Both the position numbers and the translations under genes were made by a program. From CBFHSF01 sp965658445 (GTDB lineage Bacteria > Bacteroidota > Bacteroidia > Flavobacteriales > Schleiferiaceae): a stretch of 64,000 bases of DNA. Shown piece by piece: positions 1 to 9,896 of the stretch; position 1 is the stretch's first letter; each line of letters opens with the position of its first letter. Below the pieces are notes generated by a model that searched no databases, was not told the DNA's origin, and saw only the letters and a list, made by a program, of their open reading frames with translations. The stretch covers positions 10,003-74,002 of the forward strand of contig CBFHSF010000015.1 of assembly GCA_965658445.1 (NCBI GenBank), in the 5' to 3' direction.

Positions 1-30
1 GAGTACTGTTTTGACAACAATTTTCATCAA

Positions 31-60
31 ATAAAAAGGGGCTCGCCATTGGCGAGCCCC
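31..60 (-). terminator. Rho-independent terminator of susD
   Basis: A perfect 10-bp stem (38-47 with 51-60, loop of 3) is followed, read on the minus strand, by a T run (complement of 31-37). It lies 36 bp beyond the susD stop and closes the SusC/SusD operon. Confidence 0.85.
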
Positions 61-95
61 TTCTATTTAAGGCATGTTTCCATGCATTTTTGCGA

Positions 96-1625
96 TTACT
101 TGGTATCCCACCAAACGCGAACCGCTTTAGAGTCACCACCAATGTTGGCAGCAGCTGCAGAAACGTTCTCAGCGTTCAAAGAGTACTCTTGTGAAGCATA
201 AGTCATACGCGTTGGGAACATAACTCCTGTTGGAGTAATGTCTGGATCCAAAGATCCATCGATTGGGTGCTTGAACAGTGCAGTTCCTCCTGGCATAGTA
301 AAGTCTAGTCTTCTAAACTCGTACCATCCTTGAAGTCCTTGCATGTAAAGAGCAACCCACTTCTGAGTTCCAATTACGTTAACCCAATCCGCCGCGTCAT
401 AAGGGTTGGCTGTGATAAAGGCTGTAATGGCAGCAGCGTCAGTAATACCCCAGTACTCCATAGAAGCCGTAACACCTGCTTCGTAGTAAGCTTGAGCTGA
501 CATGGCTCCATTCCAAGTCCAACCTCTTTCAATAGCCTCTGCCATTGCAAAACAGATCTCTGCATAGTCAATATAAACACCAGGAGCGGTAGCTTCTAAA
601 ACCGCAGCACCAGGCATAGATACCTGACTGTTGTCAATAGCTGTCGCATTGGCGTTATCCAAACCGTAAGGCATACCTACGTAAGTACCCGAAGCAGCCG
701 CCATATCCGCGTAAATCATTCTACGTGGATCATCAGTAACTGAATCAGATAGGTAACCCATCATAACATCAGAAGGACAGAAGTCTTGACGAGTCTTCCA
801 GTTCTCATTCTGAGGGTTGTTGTTAGGAGATGCTCCTTGGTAGTAGAACAATGCATTGTCCATGTTGCTAGTGAAAGCACCAGCAGCTGAATTTCCCGCC
901 GCTTCAAAAGCAGCTTGAGCAGCCGTAGGATCTACATCGGCCATACGCAAGGCTACTCTCATTTTAAGAGAGTTTCCAAACTTAGCCCAACTCATCATGT
1001 CACCGCCGTAAACGATGTCATTAGAGTTGTTACTTCCCATAGAAGTATTCACATCAATCAATGCCAAGGCTTCATCAATCATAGAAACGATTCCAGCGTA
1101 AACATCAGACTGTGCGTCATACTTTGGTGAGAAAATAGGTGTTGAAGCGGATCCACTCAAGGCTTCAGAGAAAGGTACGTCACCGTACATATCTGTAACC
1201 ACGTGGAAGCCCCATGCCTGAAGCAATTTAGAAACCGCAATGGTGTTCATTTGCTCTGCACCTGAACCTTCTTCCGCAGCCAAAACCTCAGCTTGGCGAA
1301 GGTCCATAAGACCTCCTGCGTAGAATCCGTTGTAGAATGCATCGTTAACACCTTCACGAATTTGGTAACGGCTTTCTTCCGTGTATGAAGTAGCTGCCCA
1401 GTACTGAGCGTAGTACATACCGGTTCGTCCGTTGATCCACTCGTCCCACTGCTCGTCCATCAAACGCTTCTGAGCTGCGGTAATTAACCATCCCGATTGA
1501 ATCTTGGATAGGTTGTTGGGATCTGTATTGATTTCTTCGAAATCTTTAGTACAAGAGGAAAGTACAAGACCTCCCAAGGTCAATGCTACTAAAGATTGCT
1601 TAACTGTCTTTGTATATAATTTCAT
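96..1625 (-). CDS. SusD/RagB-family outer-membrane lipoprotein
   Basis: 509 aa. A signal peptide with lipobox LSSC (lipidated Cys25) is followed by CTKDFEEINTDPN, a common mature start of SusD-like_2 (RagB/SusD nutrient-binding) lipoproteins. Family proteins are alpha-helical TPR-like lids that sit on a SusC channel and capture oligosaccharides or peptides at the cell surface. The gene follows the SusC gene after 23 bp on the same strand, so the two form the expected pair. No glycoside hydrolase, sulfatase, peptidase or sigma/anti-sigma gene is adjacent, so the substrate cannot be inferred. Length and start (ATG, good signal peptide) are normal for the family. Confidence 0.93.
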   Translation of the reverse strand: MKLYTKTVKQSLVALTLGGLVLSSCTKDFEEINTDPNNLSKIQSGWLITAAQKRLMDEQWDEWINGRTGMYYAQYWAATSYTEESRYQIREGVNDAFYNGFYAGGLMDLRQAEVLAAEEGSGAEQMNTIAVSKLLQAWGFHVVTDMYGDVPFSEALSGSASTPIFSPKYDAQSDVYAGIVSMIDEALALIDVNTSMGSNNSNDIVYGGDMMSWAKFGNSLKMRVALRMADVDPTAAQAAFEAAGNSAAGAFTSNMDNALFYYQGASPNNNPQNENWKTRQDFCPSDVMMGYLSDSVTDDPRRMIYADMAAASGTYVGMPYGLDNANATAIDNSQVSMPGAAVLEATAPGVYIDYAEICFAMAEAIERGWTWNGAMSAQAYYEAGVTASMEYWGITDAAAITAFITANPYDAADWVNVIGTQKWVALYMQGLQGWYEFRRLDFTMPGGTALFKHPIDGSLDPDITPTGVMFPTRMTYASQEYSLNAENVSAAAANIGGDSKAVRVWWDTK

Positions 1626-1648
1626 GGTTTTCTTCGTTTTTCGGTTAA

Positions 1649-4600
1649 TTAAAATCCAAAGGATACGTTGAAACCAATTGAACGAACAGATGGTGTAGCA
1701 GCACCTTCAATACCTTGAACGTTTCCAGAAGAAACAGCCAACGCAGTTGGATCAAGGTGAGGAATGTTGCTGTGGATCAACCAAAGGTTACGTCCGAAAA
1801 GACCAACTCTAACATTGTTAAGACCTACGCGCTCAAACCACTTTGAAGGAAGTGTGTAACCCATAGTAATCTCTCTAAGGTATACGTAGCTAGCATCGTA
1901 AACGTCTGCTGCGTTGATACGGTAACCTTGGTTGTAGAAGAAGTGTGAAGTCGCAGCCAAAACAGACTGGTTTTGCTGACCTGACACGTCCTGTCCGTTG
2001 ATGATTGTTCCAGGAGCGTAAACACCATCTACTACGATACCCGCAGTACGAATGTTGTTGTCTACAGTTTCCTGAGTCATACCAGAGTACTTGGCCCACA
2101 TGTTGGTAGTTGAGAATACATCTCCACCGATTTGGAAATCGATCATTGCAGAAAGGTAAACTCCTTTGTACGTGAACATGTTTGAAACACCTCCTGTGTA
2201 ATCTGCCATCGCGTTACCCAAGGGCACTTGCTCTGTTGAGCGGTTGTAGCGACCAGCTGCATCAACCAACTTGTTTCCGTTGGCATCATATACGTAGTCG
2301 TATCCCCAGATGGTTCCGTAAGGCTGACCTTCTACTGCGTTAACAGTTACTGAGAAAGGTGCAGTACCTAGCAATAGACGAGTAATCTCGATACCTGCTT
2401 CTGGATCTCTGTAAAGCTCTTCAACTTTGTTTCTGTTGCGAGCGATGTTAACCGTCATATCCCAGTTGAATCCGTTGGGATCGTCGCTGCGGATAATTCC
2501 GAATGACATAGCTGCTTCGAAACCTTTGTTAGACATAAGTCCCGCGTTGATAACTGCAGAGGTGAAACCTGAAGAAGACGAGATAGAAAGAGGAAGGATT
2601 TGATCCTTAGTCTTAGACTCGTAGTATGTGAAGTCAACTCCCAAACGGTTGTCGAAAAATCTCATTTCTGTACCCACTTCCCAAGAGGTAGTGATCTCTG
2701 GACGAAGGTTTGGATTGTTCAACTGGTTAGGAAGAGTAGCGGATGGGTTTGCATCGAAACCTGGGTTTGCGATGTAAACAGGAGTCAAGCGGTAAGGATC
2801 GGTATCCGAACCTACCTGAGCCCAACCAAATCTAACTTTACCGAAGTTAAACCAGTCGATGTCTTTAAGAGCATCCATTTCTGTGAACACATAAGAAAGT
2901 GACGCAGAAGGGTAGAAGAATGAATTGTTGTCTGATGGTAGTGTAGATGACCAGTCATTACGAGCGGTCAAATCCAAGTACAACATTTTCTTGTAGTCAA
3001 AAGACGCACGAGCGAAAACAGACTGAATCTCTCTTTGCTCAGAGTACTGCTCGTTGATAGGAGGCGATACTGAGTTGGCAATGTTGTACCAATCAGGAGC
3101 GTTCAAACCGTCAACGGTTTCTGCAGTAAATCTCTCGTAGTTGTTGATACGAATGTTACCCCCAACCAAACCACTCACACCGAAGTCTTCGTTGATGGCA
3201 GAAGCAAAGTTCAATAACAACTCGTAGTTATCTTCTCTTACGTTTCTCTTCTCATTGATGTAAGAAGGAATGTTTTGAGAGTAAACAGCAATTCTTTCGT
3301 TACGGTTGTCTGTGTAGAAGTCAGTCATCGCGCGAGCTGTTACGTTGAACATGCTGTTGATGCTGTACTTAAATCCAAACTGACCGTAGATACGATCTCT
3401 AGAATCGTCTTGGTAGTTTTTATTACGAGTCCAGTAGGGGTTATCGGTGTACTTTGGTGTGGGATCGTAATATGCTTTACGGTTCCAAGTACGCTGACGA
3501 CCAGAAGGAAGGATGTAATCTTTCATCTTATCCATATCCACCTGTCTCTGACCCCATTGGTTAAACTGCTGCATAACGTTGTTACCGTCGTAACCTGTTC
3601 CAGGACGACCTGTAGCCTCAGTAGCAACATAGTTAATACCCAAGTTCACTTCAAGATCTTTAGACAAGTTTGCCGATCCGTTGAAGTTCAAGGTATTTCT
3701 AACCAACTTAGAGTTGGGGTAAATAAACTTCTGATTCAAGTTGGTGTATCCCAAACGGAAGCGAACCAAATCAGTAGCCTTTGTCAAAACCAAGTTGTGG
3801 TTTTGTGTAATTCCTGTTTCAAAGAAATCTTTGATGTTGTCAGGATTTGATTTCCATGGAGCCACTACTCCGTTGTCGGGATGACCTTCGTCAAAGGACC
3901 ACCAGTGACGTACGTTCTTAGATCCGTCCAATGCAGGTCCCCAAGACTCATCTACCGCGTAGTTGGGCATCAAATCATAAGAGAAACCGTTGTTGGCAGT
4001 GTACGTACCCGCAGTGCGGTTGGCAAAGTACTCTTGTCCGGCCGCATTGGGACCATCATACCAAAGAGTATCAAAACCAAATCCACCACCGTAGTCATTT
4101 TGGTAATCAGGAAGGATGTACGCGTTATCTACACTCATAGAGTACTTGTAGTTAACACCCCAATTTTCGTTTCCTGCACCTTGCTTGGCCTTCTTTGTGG
4201 TGATGATAATTACACCGTTTGCACCACGATTACCGTAAAGTGCAGAAGCCGCTGCTCCCTTAAGAACAGACATGCTCTCGATGTCATCTGGGTTGATATC
4301 CTGTACGGCGTTACCATAGTCATATCCTCCCGCTCCACGAGATTGATCTGTAGATGTAAAGTTAGAGTTATCAATGGGGATTCCATCAACAACGAAGAGT
4401 GGTTGGTTATTCCCTGTTAACGAGTTGGCTCCACGAATCAAGATACGTGAAGATCCCCCCATGTTACCAGTAGAAGAACTTACCTGAACCCCAGCCACAC
4501 GACCGGAAAGAGAGTTAACCACGTTAACCTCTTTGGCTTCCGCCAATTCTCCACCATTGACCTCTTGGACAGAATATCCAACGGCCTTTTTCTCTCTCGT

Positions 4601-4939
4601 TTCTCCAAGGGCAGTAACCACAACCTCATCCAACTCAGACGTTGAAAGGTCGAGATTAACCACTAAGAAACCACTGGAGCCCGCGGGCATCTCTTTGGTT
4701 TCCATTCCCATTGAAGTAAAGACGAGTACAGAGCTAGAGCTAGCTACTGTAATGTCAAACTTACCATCAAAATTGGTGGTGACGGCATTGTTTGTCCCCT
4801 TTTCTTGTACGACGACTCCGGGCAGGGGCTCCCCGGATTCTGCAGCTTTAACCGTTCCAGAAACCGTCTGCTGGGCAACAGCATAAGTACTGAAAAGGGT
4901 AAAGAGCAGCACTGTAAACAGCGAAGCTTTACTTTTCAT
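1649..4939 (-). CDS. SusC/RagA-family TonB-linked outer-membrane receptor
   Basis: 1096 aa from the ATG at 4939. An upstream in-frame start at 4999 would put 20 residues in front of a clean signal peptide (MKSKASLFTVLLFTLFSTYA), so 4939 is preferred. Domains in order are: signal peptide; a carboxypeptidase-regulatory-like beta sandwich (about residues 25-110, TVSGTVKAAESGEPLPGVVV); a TonB plug (about 120-260, RILIRGANSLTG, FVVDGIPIDN, LKGAAASALYGNRGANGVI); and a large beta-barrel ending in an aromatic strand (GFNVSFGF). It imports large substrates energised by TonB/ExbBD and pairs with the downstream SusD. The ligand is unknown. Confidence 0.95.
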   Translation of the reverse strand: MKSKASLFTVLLFTLFSTYAVAQQTVSGTVKAAESGEPLPGVVVQEKGTNNAVTTNFDGKFDITVASSSSVLVFTSMGMETKEMPAGSSGFLVVNLDLSTSELDEVVVTALGETREKKAVGYSVQEVNGGELAEAKEVNVVNSLSGRVAGVQVSSSTGNMGGSSRILIRGANSLTGNNQPLFVVDGIPIDNSNFTSTDQSRGAGGYDYGNAVQDINPDDIESMSVLKGAAASALYGNRGANGVIIITTKKAKQGAGNENWGVNYKYSMSVDNAYILPDYQNDYGGGFGFDTLWYDGPNAAGQEYFANRTAGTYTANNGFSYDLMPNYAVDESWGPALDGSKNVRHWWSFDEGHPDNGVVAPWKSNPDNIKDFFETGITQNHNLVLTKATDLVRFRLGYTNLNQKFIYPNSKLVRNTLNFNGSANLSKDLEVNLGINYVATEATGRPGTGYDGNNVMQQFNQWGQRQVDMDKMKDYILPSGRQRTWNRKAYYDPTPKYTDNPYWTRNKNYQDDSRDRIYGQFGFKYSINSMFNVTARAMTDFYTDNRNERIAVYSQNIPSYINEKRNVREDNYELLLNFASAINEDFGVSGLVGGNIRINNYERFTAETVDGLNAPDWYNIANSVSPPINEQYSEQREIQSVFARASFDYKKMLYLDLTARNDWSSTLPSDNNSFFYPSASLSYVFTEMDALKDIDWFNFGKVRFGWAQVGSDTDPYRLTPVYIANPGFDANPSATLPNQLNNPNLRPEITTSWEVGTEMRFFDNRLGVDFTYYESKTKDQILPLSISSSSGFTSAVINAGLMSNKGFEAAMSFGIIRSDDPNGFNWDMTVNIARNRNKVEELYRDPEAGIEITRLLLGTAPFSVTVNAVEGQPYGTIWGYDYVYDANGNKLVDAAGRYNRSTEQVPLGNAMADYTGGVSNMFTYKGVYLSAMIDFQIGGDVFSTTNMWAKYSGMTQETVDNNIRTAGIVVDGVYAPGTIINGQDVSGQQNQSVLAATSHFFYNQGYRINAADVYDASYVYLREITMGYTLPSKWFERVGLNNVRVGLFGRNLWLIHSNIPHLDPTALAVSSGNVQGIEGAATPSVRSIGFNVSFGF

Positions 4940-5077
4940 GTTGGTAATTATTTGTGTTAAACGCGTGTTAAAATTGGGATAAATAATTGGGAAAAGCAAT
5001 TATTAAACCCCAAACACTTGCATTTTTTTTTTCAAAAACCTACCATCAAATTGAAAAATTAGAAAAGAGTTATAAGA

Positions 5078-6538
5078 TTAGGCCTTCTTTGGTGAAATGG
5101 CTTTTTTCTGGTACAGATCTAAGGACACAATGACGGCCATGAAGCCCCAGACGGGTAAACTCAGTTTGTCCATGTCCAAAAAGTTGTTGAGCAAACCATG
5201 GGTAAAGTAGGTGACCAAACCCAAAAGTGCTGCCATTCCCAAACTCTTTAGTCTCACGTCCTCCAAATGGAAGTACACTATTACTCCGTAGTAAGAAAAG
5301 GCAAATACCAATCCCAAAACGGTAAGCAAACCAAATATGCCACTTTCTGCCATTGGACCAATGTATTCACTATGAGCGTTTCCGTTATCTCCTCCGTTGG
5401 TAGAAATAATGGTTTTCTCATGAGGTTTTTGGAAGGGCGCGTACTGGAACATATAGGTTCCGGGACCCCAACCAAACCATGGCTTTTCAGAGAACATCCG
5501 CAGGGCAGAATTCCAACGATTGATTCTCTCCAGGTTGGAGGCATCTGTGCTAATATTGGAAATGGACTGAACGTGTTCGGTTAGTTTCTCAGAAGAATCT
5601 TGAGTGTTTTTGGAAAACTTCTTTAGAATTAGATCTTGGTTGGCAATCCCCAATAAAATGACTCCTACCCCCGCAAGAACCAAGAAATACCATTTAATTC
5701 TAAACTTAACAACGACATAGACGGCTGCAGCAGCCACAACACTAACCCATGCTGCGCGTGTATACGAAAGAATCAAGGCGACTGTCAAAATCGCTACCGC
5801 CAAACCCGCTGCCAATCTCATGGCCGGAGACAATTTGGTTCTCAACAAGAAAACCCAGCTCACGGGATAGTACATAGCCAATGCAGCTCCCCATGAAGTA
5901 TGCTCTTTGTAGAACGGGAACATGACCCAAGTTGAGGCCTGTTTAGAGAAACCGTATTGACTGTGAATATATATAGTATATAGTGCAGCAATACAAAGTG
6001 ATATCAAGTACAGGGCAAAAAAGCGATCGTAGTTCTTAATGTTCTTCTTAAAAACTTGGGACATTACCACGTAAAAGGGGATGACAAACCACAGCCGTGC
6101 AATAAAGTACTTCAAAGAAACAATGGGCATGGAGCTCGTCAAAGTGGTGACAAACATCCACAGAAGGTAAGCACCAATGGCAATACTCAATGGATGCTTA
6201 AACAACTTGGTGTTGACTTGACCATTCAGCAGAAATCTACCGATCACCAAGCACAACACCCCGAACAGTAAGGGTTCTGTTGGCAGGGAGAGCCCCAGGT
6301 TGAATCGCTTGTCTGTTAGTGTAATCCCCAGGGGGATGAAGGCTGTAATGGTCAACATCAACCAGTCCAATCGGAAGATGGCAAACCACACTACCAACAG
6401 TGCGAAGGGAATGGCTAAAACCCAAAACTTTTCAGAAATCAATCCCAAAATGGCCACTGCCACAAACAAGCCTGAGGCCAGGTATACCCACTTGGCCTGA
6501 GAATCAAACAGCAGTTTTGTAGATTGAGAAGAAGGCAT
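5078..6538 (-). CDS. O-antigen ligase/polymerase family membrane protein (Wzy_C)
   Basis: 486 aa with about 11-12 hydrophobic segments and a long loop near residues 310-400 containing RINRWNSALRMFSEKPWFGWG and NAHSEYIGPMAESG. These are typical of the Wzy_C/WaaL superfamily of O-antigen ligases and polymerases, in which the big periplasmic loop holds the catalytic residues. It is the last gene of a four-gene minus-strand cassette (flippase, sulfotransferase, Wzz-like protein, this gene) with 14 bp to its upstream neighbour. The context favours polymerisation or ligation of a surface polysaccharide. Sequence alone does not separate polymerase from ligase. Confidence 0.85.
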   Translation of the reverse strand: MPSSQSTKLLFDSQAKWVYLASGLFVAVAILGLISEKFWVLAIPFALLVVWFAIFRLDWLMLTITAFIPLGITLTDKRFNLGLSLPTEPLLFGVLCLVIGRFLLNGQVNTKLFKHPLSIAIGAYLLWMFVTTLTSSMPIVSLKYFIARLWFVIPFYVVMSQVFKKNIKNYDRFFALYLISLCIAALYTIYIHSQYGFSKQASTWVMFPFYKEHTSWGAALAMYYPVSWVFLLRTKLSPAMRLAAGLAVAILTVALILSYTRAAWVSVVAAAAVYVVVKFRIKWYFLVLAGVGVILLGIANQDLILKKFSKNTQDSSEKLTEHVQSISNISTDASNLERINRWNSALRMFSEKPWFGWGPGTYMFQYAPFQKPHEKTIISTNGGDNGNAHSEYIGPMAESGIFGLLTVLGLVFAFSYYGVIVYFHLEDVRLKSLGMAALLGLVTYFTHGLLNNFLDMDKLSLPVWGFMAVIVSLDLYQKKAISPKKA

Positions 6539-6552
6539 GTTTCCTTACTGAA

Positions 6553-7548
6553 TTACTTCTTTGCCCCCTTGAGAGAGGTCAAAACAAGAATGACTACCAA
6601 CGTAAAGACAAAGGAGGCAAATGCGGAAATCAATACCAATAAAGACCTTACGGGATAGGTTTTCTTCTCTGCGGGAAATGCTTCGTTCACTGTAAATGTA
6701 GACGGCAATTCTACATTGAGATCCACCTTGGCCTGATCCAAAGCAATCTTTAGCCTCACTTCTTCTTCTTTGAGTACGGTTAACTCGTCACGCAGCGCAA
6801 TAAAGTCTCCACCGTACTTTGCAAGAGTATCTAACTGTGCTTGAATTTGATTGGCCAAAGATTGATTCTTATTGAGAAGGGCCACGCCTAATTGTTCATT
6901 GAGCACAGGAACCTGAGATTCATAGTCCAAAACCCCCTTCTGACGAATTAAGGTCAAAGAACTCTTCATCGTATCTACCTCCATTTGAATTCTAGCATAT
7001 TCATCGGCTAGGATATCAATACCGCGTTGGGCTCTTTGCTTTTGAATGTTCTTCTTTACCGCATCCAAGAGTTTAGAAATGTCATTGGCAATGAGCATGG
7101 CGGTGTCTGGATCCGTATCCAAAACACTGATCTCTACAGACATAAATTCTGTCCTCCTAAAGCTAATGTTGCTATTAAAGGCGTCGATCAAAAGCGTTTT
7201 GGGGTATTTCCCATCTGCGTCAATATCGTAGTGCTTCATCAAATTGTACTTCTTGATGATTTGATCTCTAATGCGATCGGAGTTCAAAATCTGAAGTAAT
7301 TGCTCTGCTTCCGTTTCATCCCCGAATTCCAAAATATCCTCTCCTTGTTTTCCCTGCTGGGGCAAAAGGGCTTTCGAAACTGAGTTTGTAGTCGCTGGGA
7401 ACACAATCACCGAACTCTCGTACAAGGGATCAATAAATGTAGGGCCACTAAAAACACCGGCCAAAATGGCGGTTACAAAAGGGATGATGATAAGTGGCTT
7501 TTTCCACTTAAACATAAACACGATTAAATTCGACGAATCAAAATCCAT
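6553..7548 (-). CDS. Wzz/chain-length-determinant-like membrane protein
   Basis: 331 aa. It has an N-terminal transmembrane helix (about residues 17-33, PLIIIPFVTAILAGVFSG), a periplasmic alpha/beta plus coiled-coil region (about 40-290) and a C-terminal helix (about 303-325). This is the polysaccharide co-polymerase architecture, with no tyrosine-kinase domain. Such proteins set chain length or help export in Wzx/Wzy-dependent pathways. It starts 3 bp after the sulfotransferase stop and precedes the Wzy-like gene, so it sits in one transcription unit with its expected partners. Confidence 0.82.
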   Translation of the reverse strand: MDFDSSNLIVFMFKWKKPLIIIPFVTAILAGVFSGPTFIDPLYESSVIVFPATTNSVSKALLPQQGKQGEDILEFGDETEAEQLLQILNSDRIRDQIIKKYNLMKHYDIDADGKYPKTLLIDAFNSNISFRRTEFMSVEISVLDTDPDTAMLIANDISKLLDAVKKNIQKQRAQRGIDILADEYARIQMEVDTMKSSLTLIRQKGVLDYESQVPVLNEQLGVALLNKNQSLANQIQAQLDTLAKYGGDFIALRDELTVLKEEEVRLKIALDQAKVDLNVELPSTFTVNEAFPAEKKTYPVRSLLVLISAFASFVFTLVVILVLTSLKGAKK

Positions 7549-7551
7549 AAT

Positions 7552-8478
7552 TTACTCTTTCCATTGGGTTAAGTCGAGACCCGTTAAAATCTCAGTTTGC
7601 TCGATATCGGACAAATAAAAATCAATGAGCTTGGAACGCATTTCTGCCGAAAGGGGGCGAACGTCCTGAGTCATTAAATTCTTTACTCTCTTTACTACTT
7701 TTGGACTAAGGACTTGTTTGGCCGCATGAAGTGCGGAATTTCCCTTTATCCACTTGTTTAAGTTTTTGTATTTCGTTTCAGAAGAAACATTCTCTCGAGA
7801 AGCCTTCTGGTCTTTCAATTCAAATCCCAGAAAATCTTGAAGGGTGTCCAAGAATTTCTGTGTCATTTGGCTAAAATGTTCATGCAAAAGAACGCAAATT
7901 TGGTCTTTTGGAAAAACCTCGTAAAACCTTTTGAGATTCTCTCCATACAATCCCGTTTCTACAATCATTTCTGATTTACCAATTCCTTTGTCCACAGTGA
8001 GTAAATCCTTTTCCCAAGCTTTTTCAAAGGTGGAAGAAATCAACCCCATTTGTACACCCATTAAATAATGAGAATACGCACGATACGCAGGATCCCGTAA
8101 AATAACAACCACTTTTGCTTTAGGATTGTAATCGTAAATCTCTTGCGCGGCTAGGCTACTGGTCAAATAAACCGTCGAGGAATCCATCCTGTAAGGGTAG
8201 GAATCGGAATCTGCAAACAGAGCTTCGTACTGAGACGATTCTCTGAGAAAGGTCATGTGTAAATCCGGTAATGGATTTTGAGAAAAATAATTCTTAGGCA
8301 ATTTTACGCGCTTGGCGTACTCCTCAGAAAATTCTTCGGGTACTAGGTCTGATCCAAAATAGCTGGGTTCTTTTATTGCTGGAGTAAAGACCTCCCCTTG
8401 CTCAGAAAGCCATTTGGCCAAGGCGGTGGTCCCACCTTTTGCCGCACCTATCAAGAATAAGTTAGCCTTTGGATTCAT
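7552..8478 (-). CDS. Sulfotransferase family protein (PAPS-dependent)
   Basis: 308 aa. The N-terminus FLIGAAKGGTTALAKWLSE matches the 5'-phosphosulfate-binding loop of PAPS sulfotransferases, and KVVVILRDPAYRAYSHYLMG matches the 3'-phosphate-binding RDP...S motif. The family transfers sulfate from PAPS to carbohydrate or other hydroxyl acceptors. The start codon overlaps the flippase 3' end by 17 bp, indicating translational coupling, and the gene lies inside a Wzx/Wzz/Wzy cassette. A role in sulfating the polysaccharide repeat unit or precursor is inferred from this context. Confidence 0.88.
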   Translation of the reverse strand: MNPKANLFLIGAAKGGTTALAKWLSEQGEVFTPAIKEPSYFGSDLVPEEFSEEYAKRVKLPKNYFSQNPLPDLHMTFLRESSQYEALFADSDSYPYRMDSSTVYLTSSLAAQEIYDYNPKAKVVVILRDPAYRAYSHYLMGVQMGLISSTFEKAWEKDLLTVDKGIGKSEMIVETGLYGENLKRFYEVFPKDQICVLLHEHFSQMTQKFLDTLQDFLGFELKDQKASRENVSSETKYKNLNKWIKGNSALHAAKQVLSPKVVKRVKNLMTQDVRPLSAEMRSKLIDFYLSDIEQTEILTGLDLTQWKE

Positions 8479-9823
8479 CTCCCAGAATTTTGTCCAAAAA
8501 AGAAACGGGCCAAATGGAATAATATTGGACGACTTTTACAACGGCTGCAATATTCCACAAGCTCATGGAAACAGATGTAGCAATGGCAGCTCCTAGAATT
8601 CCATACATCGGAATGAGAATTCCATTGAGAACAATGTTTACCAGGGTGACCCAAAGCATTATTTTTTGCGAGTCTTTTTCCTTTCCCGTCATATTTAAAA
8701 TGTAGAGCACGGGACCGCATAACGCATTGATTAATTGTCCTATTCCCAATATTCGCAAAGAGTCAATGGCCTCTGGATATTCAGGACCAAAGAGCTGCAA
8801 CAAGAAATTGGGAAACACAAAAATGATCAGAGCCACAGGCATGGCCATCCAAAAGTTAATGACTCCAACTTGGCGGATGAGCTTTCTGAATTGCGTTTCT
8901 CCACCCTCCGAATGCAATTCGCTAATGGCAGGGGCCAAAAAGGAATTAATAGCAAACTGAGTAAATGTGATAAGAGTGCCAATTTTAAAAGCAATGCGGT
9001 AAATCCCAACGGACCGCTCGTCCATGATATATCCTATCATCAAAACATCCGTCCAAGAAATAATGTAAAACAAGGCACCGGAAACCAGCATAGGCAGAGC
9101 GACTTGATAAATCCCTTTCATGGAAACTGCATCTTCCAAGGGCTTGCCGATGATTTTCCTCTGTAGAGAGAAATACACTCCCCCACTGAGCAGAGAAACT
9201 ACTACCAGCGAAAGAACAAAGGCGTTCATGGGTAAAGAGAGCACACTCAAATCATTGGAAATCCCAAGATAGAGAACCCCCGACGCCAAGAGCAATACCG
9301 TTCCGTTCTGAAAAATTGAAAACGCCACCATTTGCTTAAAACCGCGCATGGCTTCGATATTCAAAGTCAAAAACAAAAAGAAAGGCAACCCTAAGGCCGC
9401 TGACTGAAAGCTTAGAATTAAGGTATCTCCTCCTCCAAAAAAGGAGGCAACAAAGGGTGCTAAAATATATAGCCCTGTCCCCAACAAAAGTGACCATACG
9501 AGGCCGTGAAGAACAATGCGTCGGTAGAGAAATCTAATTTTCCCAAAGTCTTCTGTAGATCGCCATTCTGAAAGAAACCTCACCAGAACACCATCCAGTC
9601 CCAAGCGTCCAAATGTCCCCAAAATCATCAAGGCCGTAAATGCCAATTCATAGGTTCCAAAAGATTCTGGACCCAATAGCTTCCCTGCAATAAAAGCAAA
9701 TGCATACCCACTGAGGGCGCCCAATACTTTAAAGAGCAGCACAACGCCACTCCCCGAAAGCATGGACACCAAGCGGTTGTCTTGAGAAAGATTGGCAATG
9801 ATTTCTCTTGGAGATTTAGACAT
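8462..9823 (-). CDS. Polysaccharide flippase (Wzx/MATE-like, MOP superfamily)
   Basis: 453 aa with about 12-14 predicted membrane helices. The N-terminal region (GSGVVLLFKVLGALSGYAFA, then LLGPESFGTYELAF) is the signature of the polysaccharide-biosynthesis/Wzx branch of the MOP exporter superfamily. It would flip undecaprenyl-linked repeat units across the inner membrane. It is the first gene of the four-gene cassette and is divergent from a glycosyltransferase whose likely ATG is 73 bp away. A TAnnTTTG-like element (minus strand, 9829-9836) lies just 5 bp upstream of the ATG, so a nearly leaderless transcript is possible but weakly supported. Confidence 0.9.
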   Translation of the reverse strand: MSKSPREIIANLSQDNRLVSMLSGSGVVLLFKVLGALSGYAFAFIAGKLLGPESFGTYELAFTALMILGTFGRLGLDGVLVRFLSEWRSTEDFGKIRFLYRRIVLHGLVWSLLLGTGLYILAPFVASFFGGGDTLILSFQSAALGLPFFLFLTLNIEAMRGFKQMVAFSIFQNGTVLLLASGVLYLGISNDLSVLSLPMNAFVLSLVVVSLLSGGVYFSLQRKIIGKPLEDAVSMKGIYQVALPMLVSGALFYIISWTDVLMIGYIMDERSVGIYRIAFKIGTLITFTQFAINSFLAPAISELHSEGGETQFRKLIRQVGVINFWMAMPVALIIFVFPNFLLQLFGPEYPEAIDSLRILGIGQLINALCGPVLYILNMTGKEKDSQKIMLWVTLVNIVLNGILIPMYGILGAAIATSVSMSLWNIAAVVKVVQYYSIWPVSFLDKILGDESKG

Positions 9824-9896
9824 GGGCTCAAAAATAGCTTTTTACGGTATTGAGTTGATTCTTTATTTCTATTTTTATAGTCTACATATTCAATCC

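Noticed and set aside
3275..3850. 191-residue plus-strand frame opposite susC
   Set aside because: Entirely antisense to a conserved receptor domain and without family features.
9792..9896. Longer N-terminus for the glycosyltransferase
   Set aside because: It would overlap the divergent flippase start and adds an unconserved hydrophobic stretch; the ATG at 9897 fits the family.
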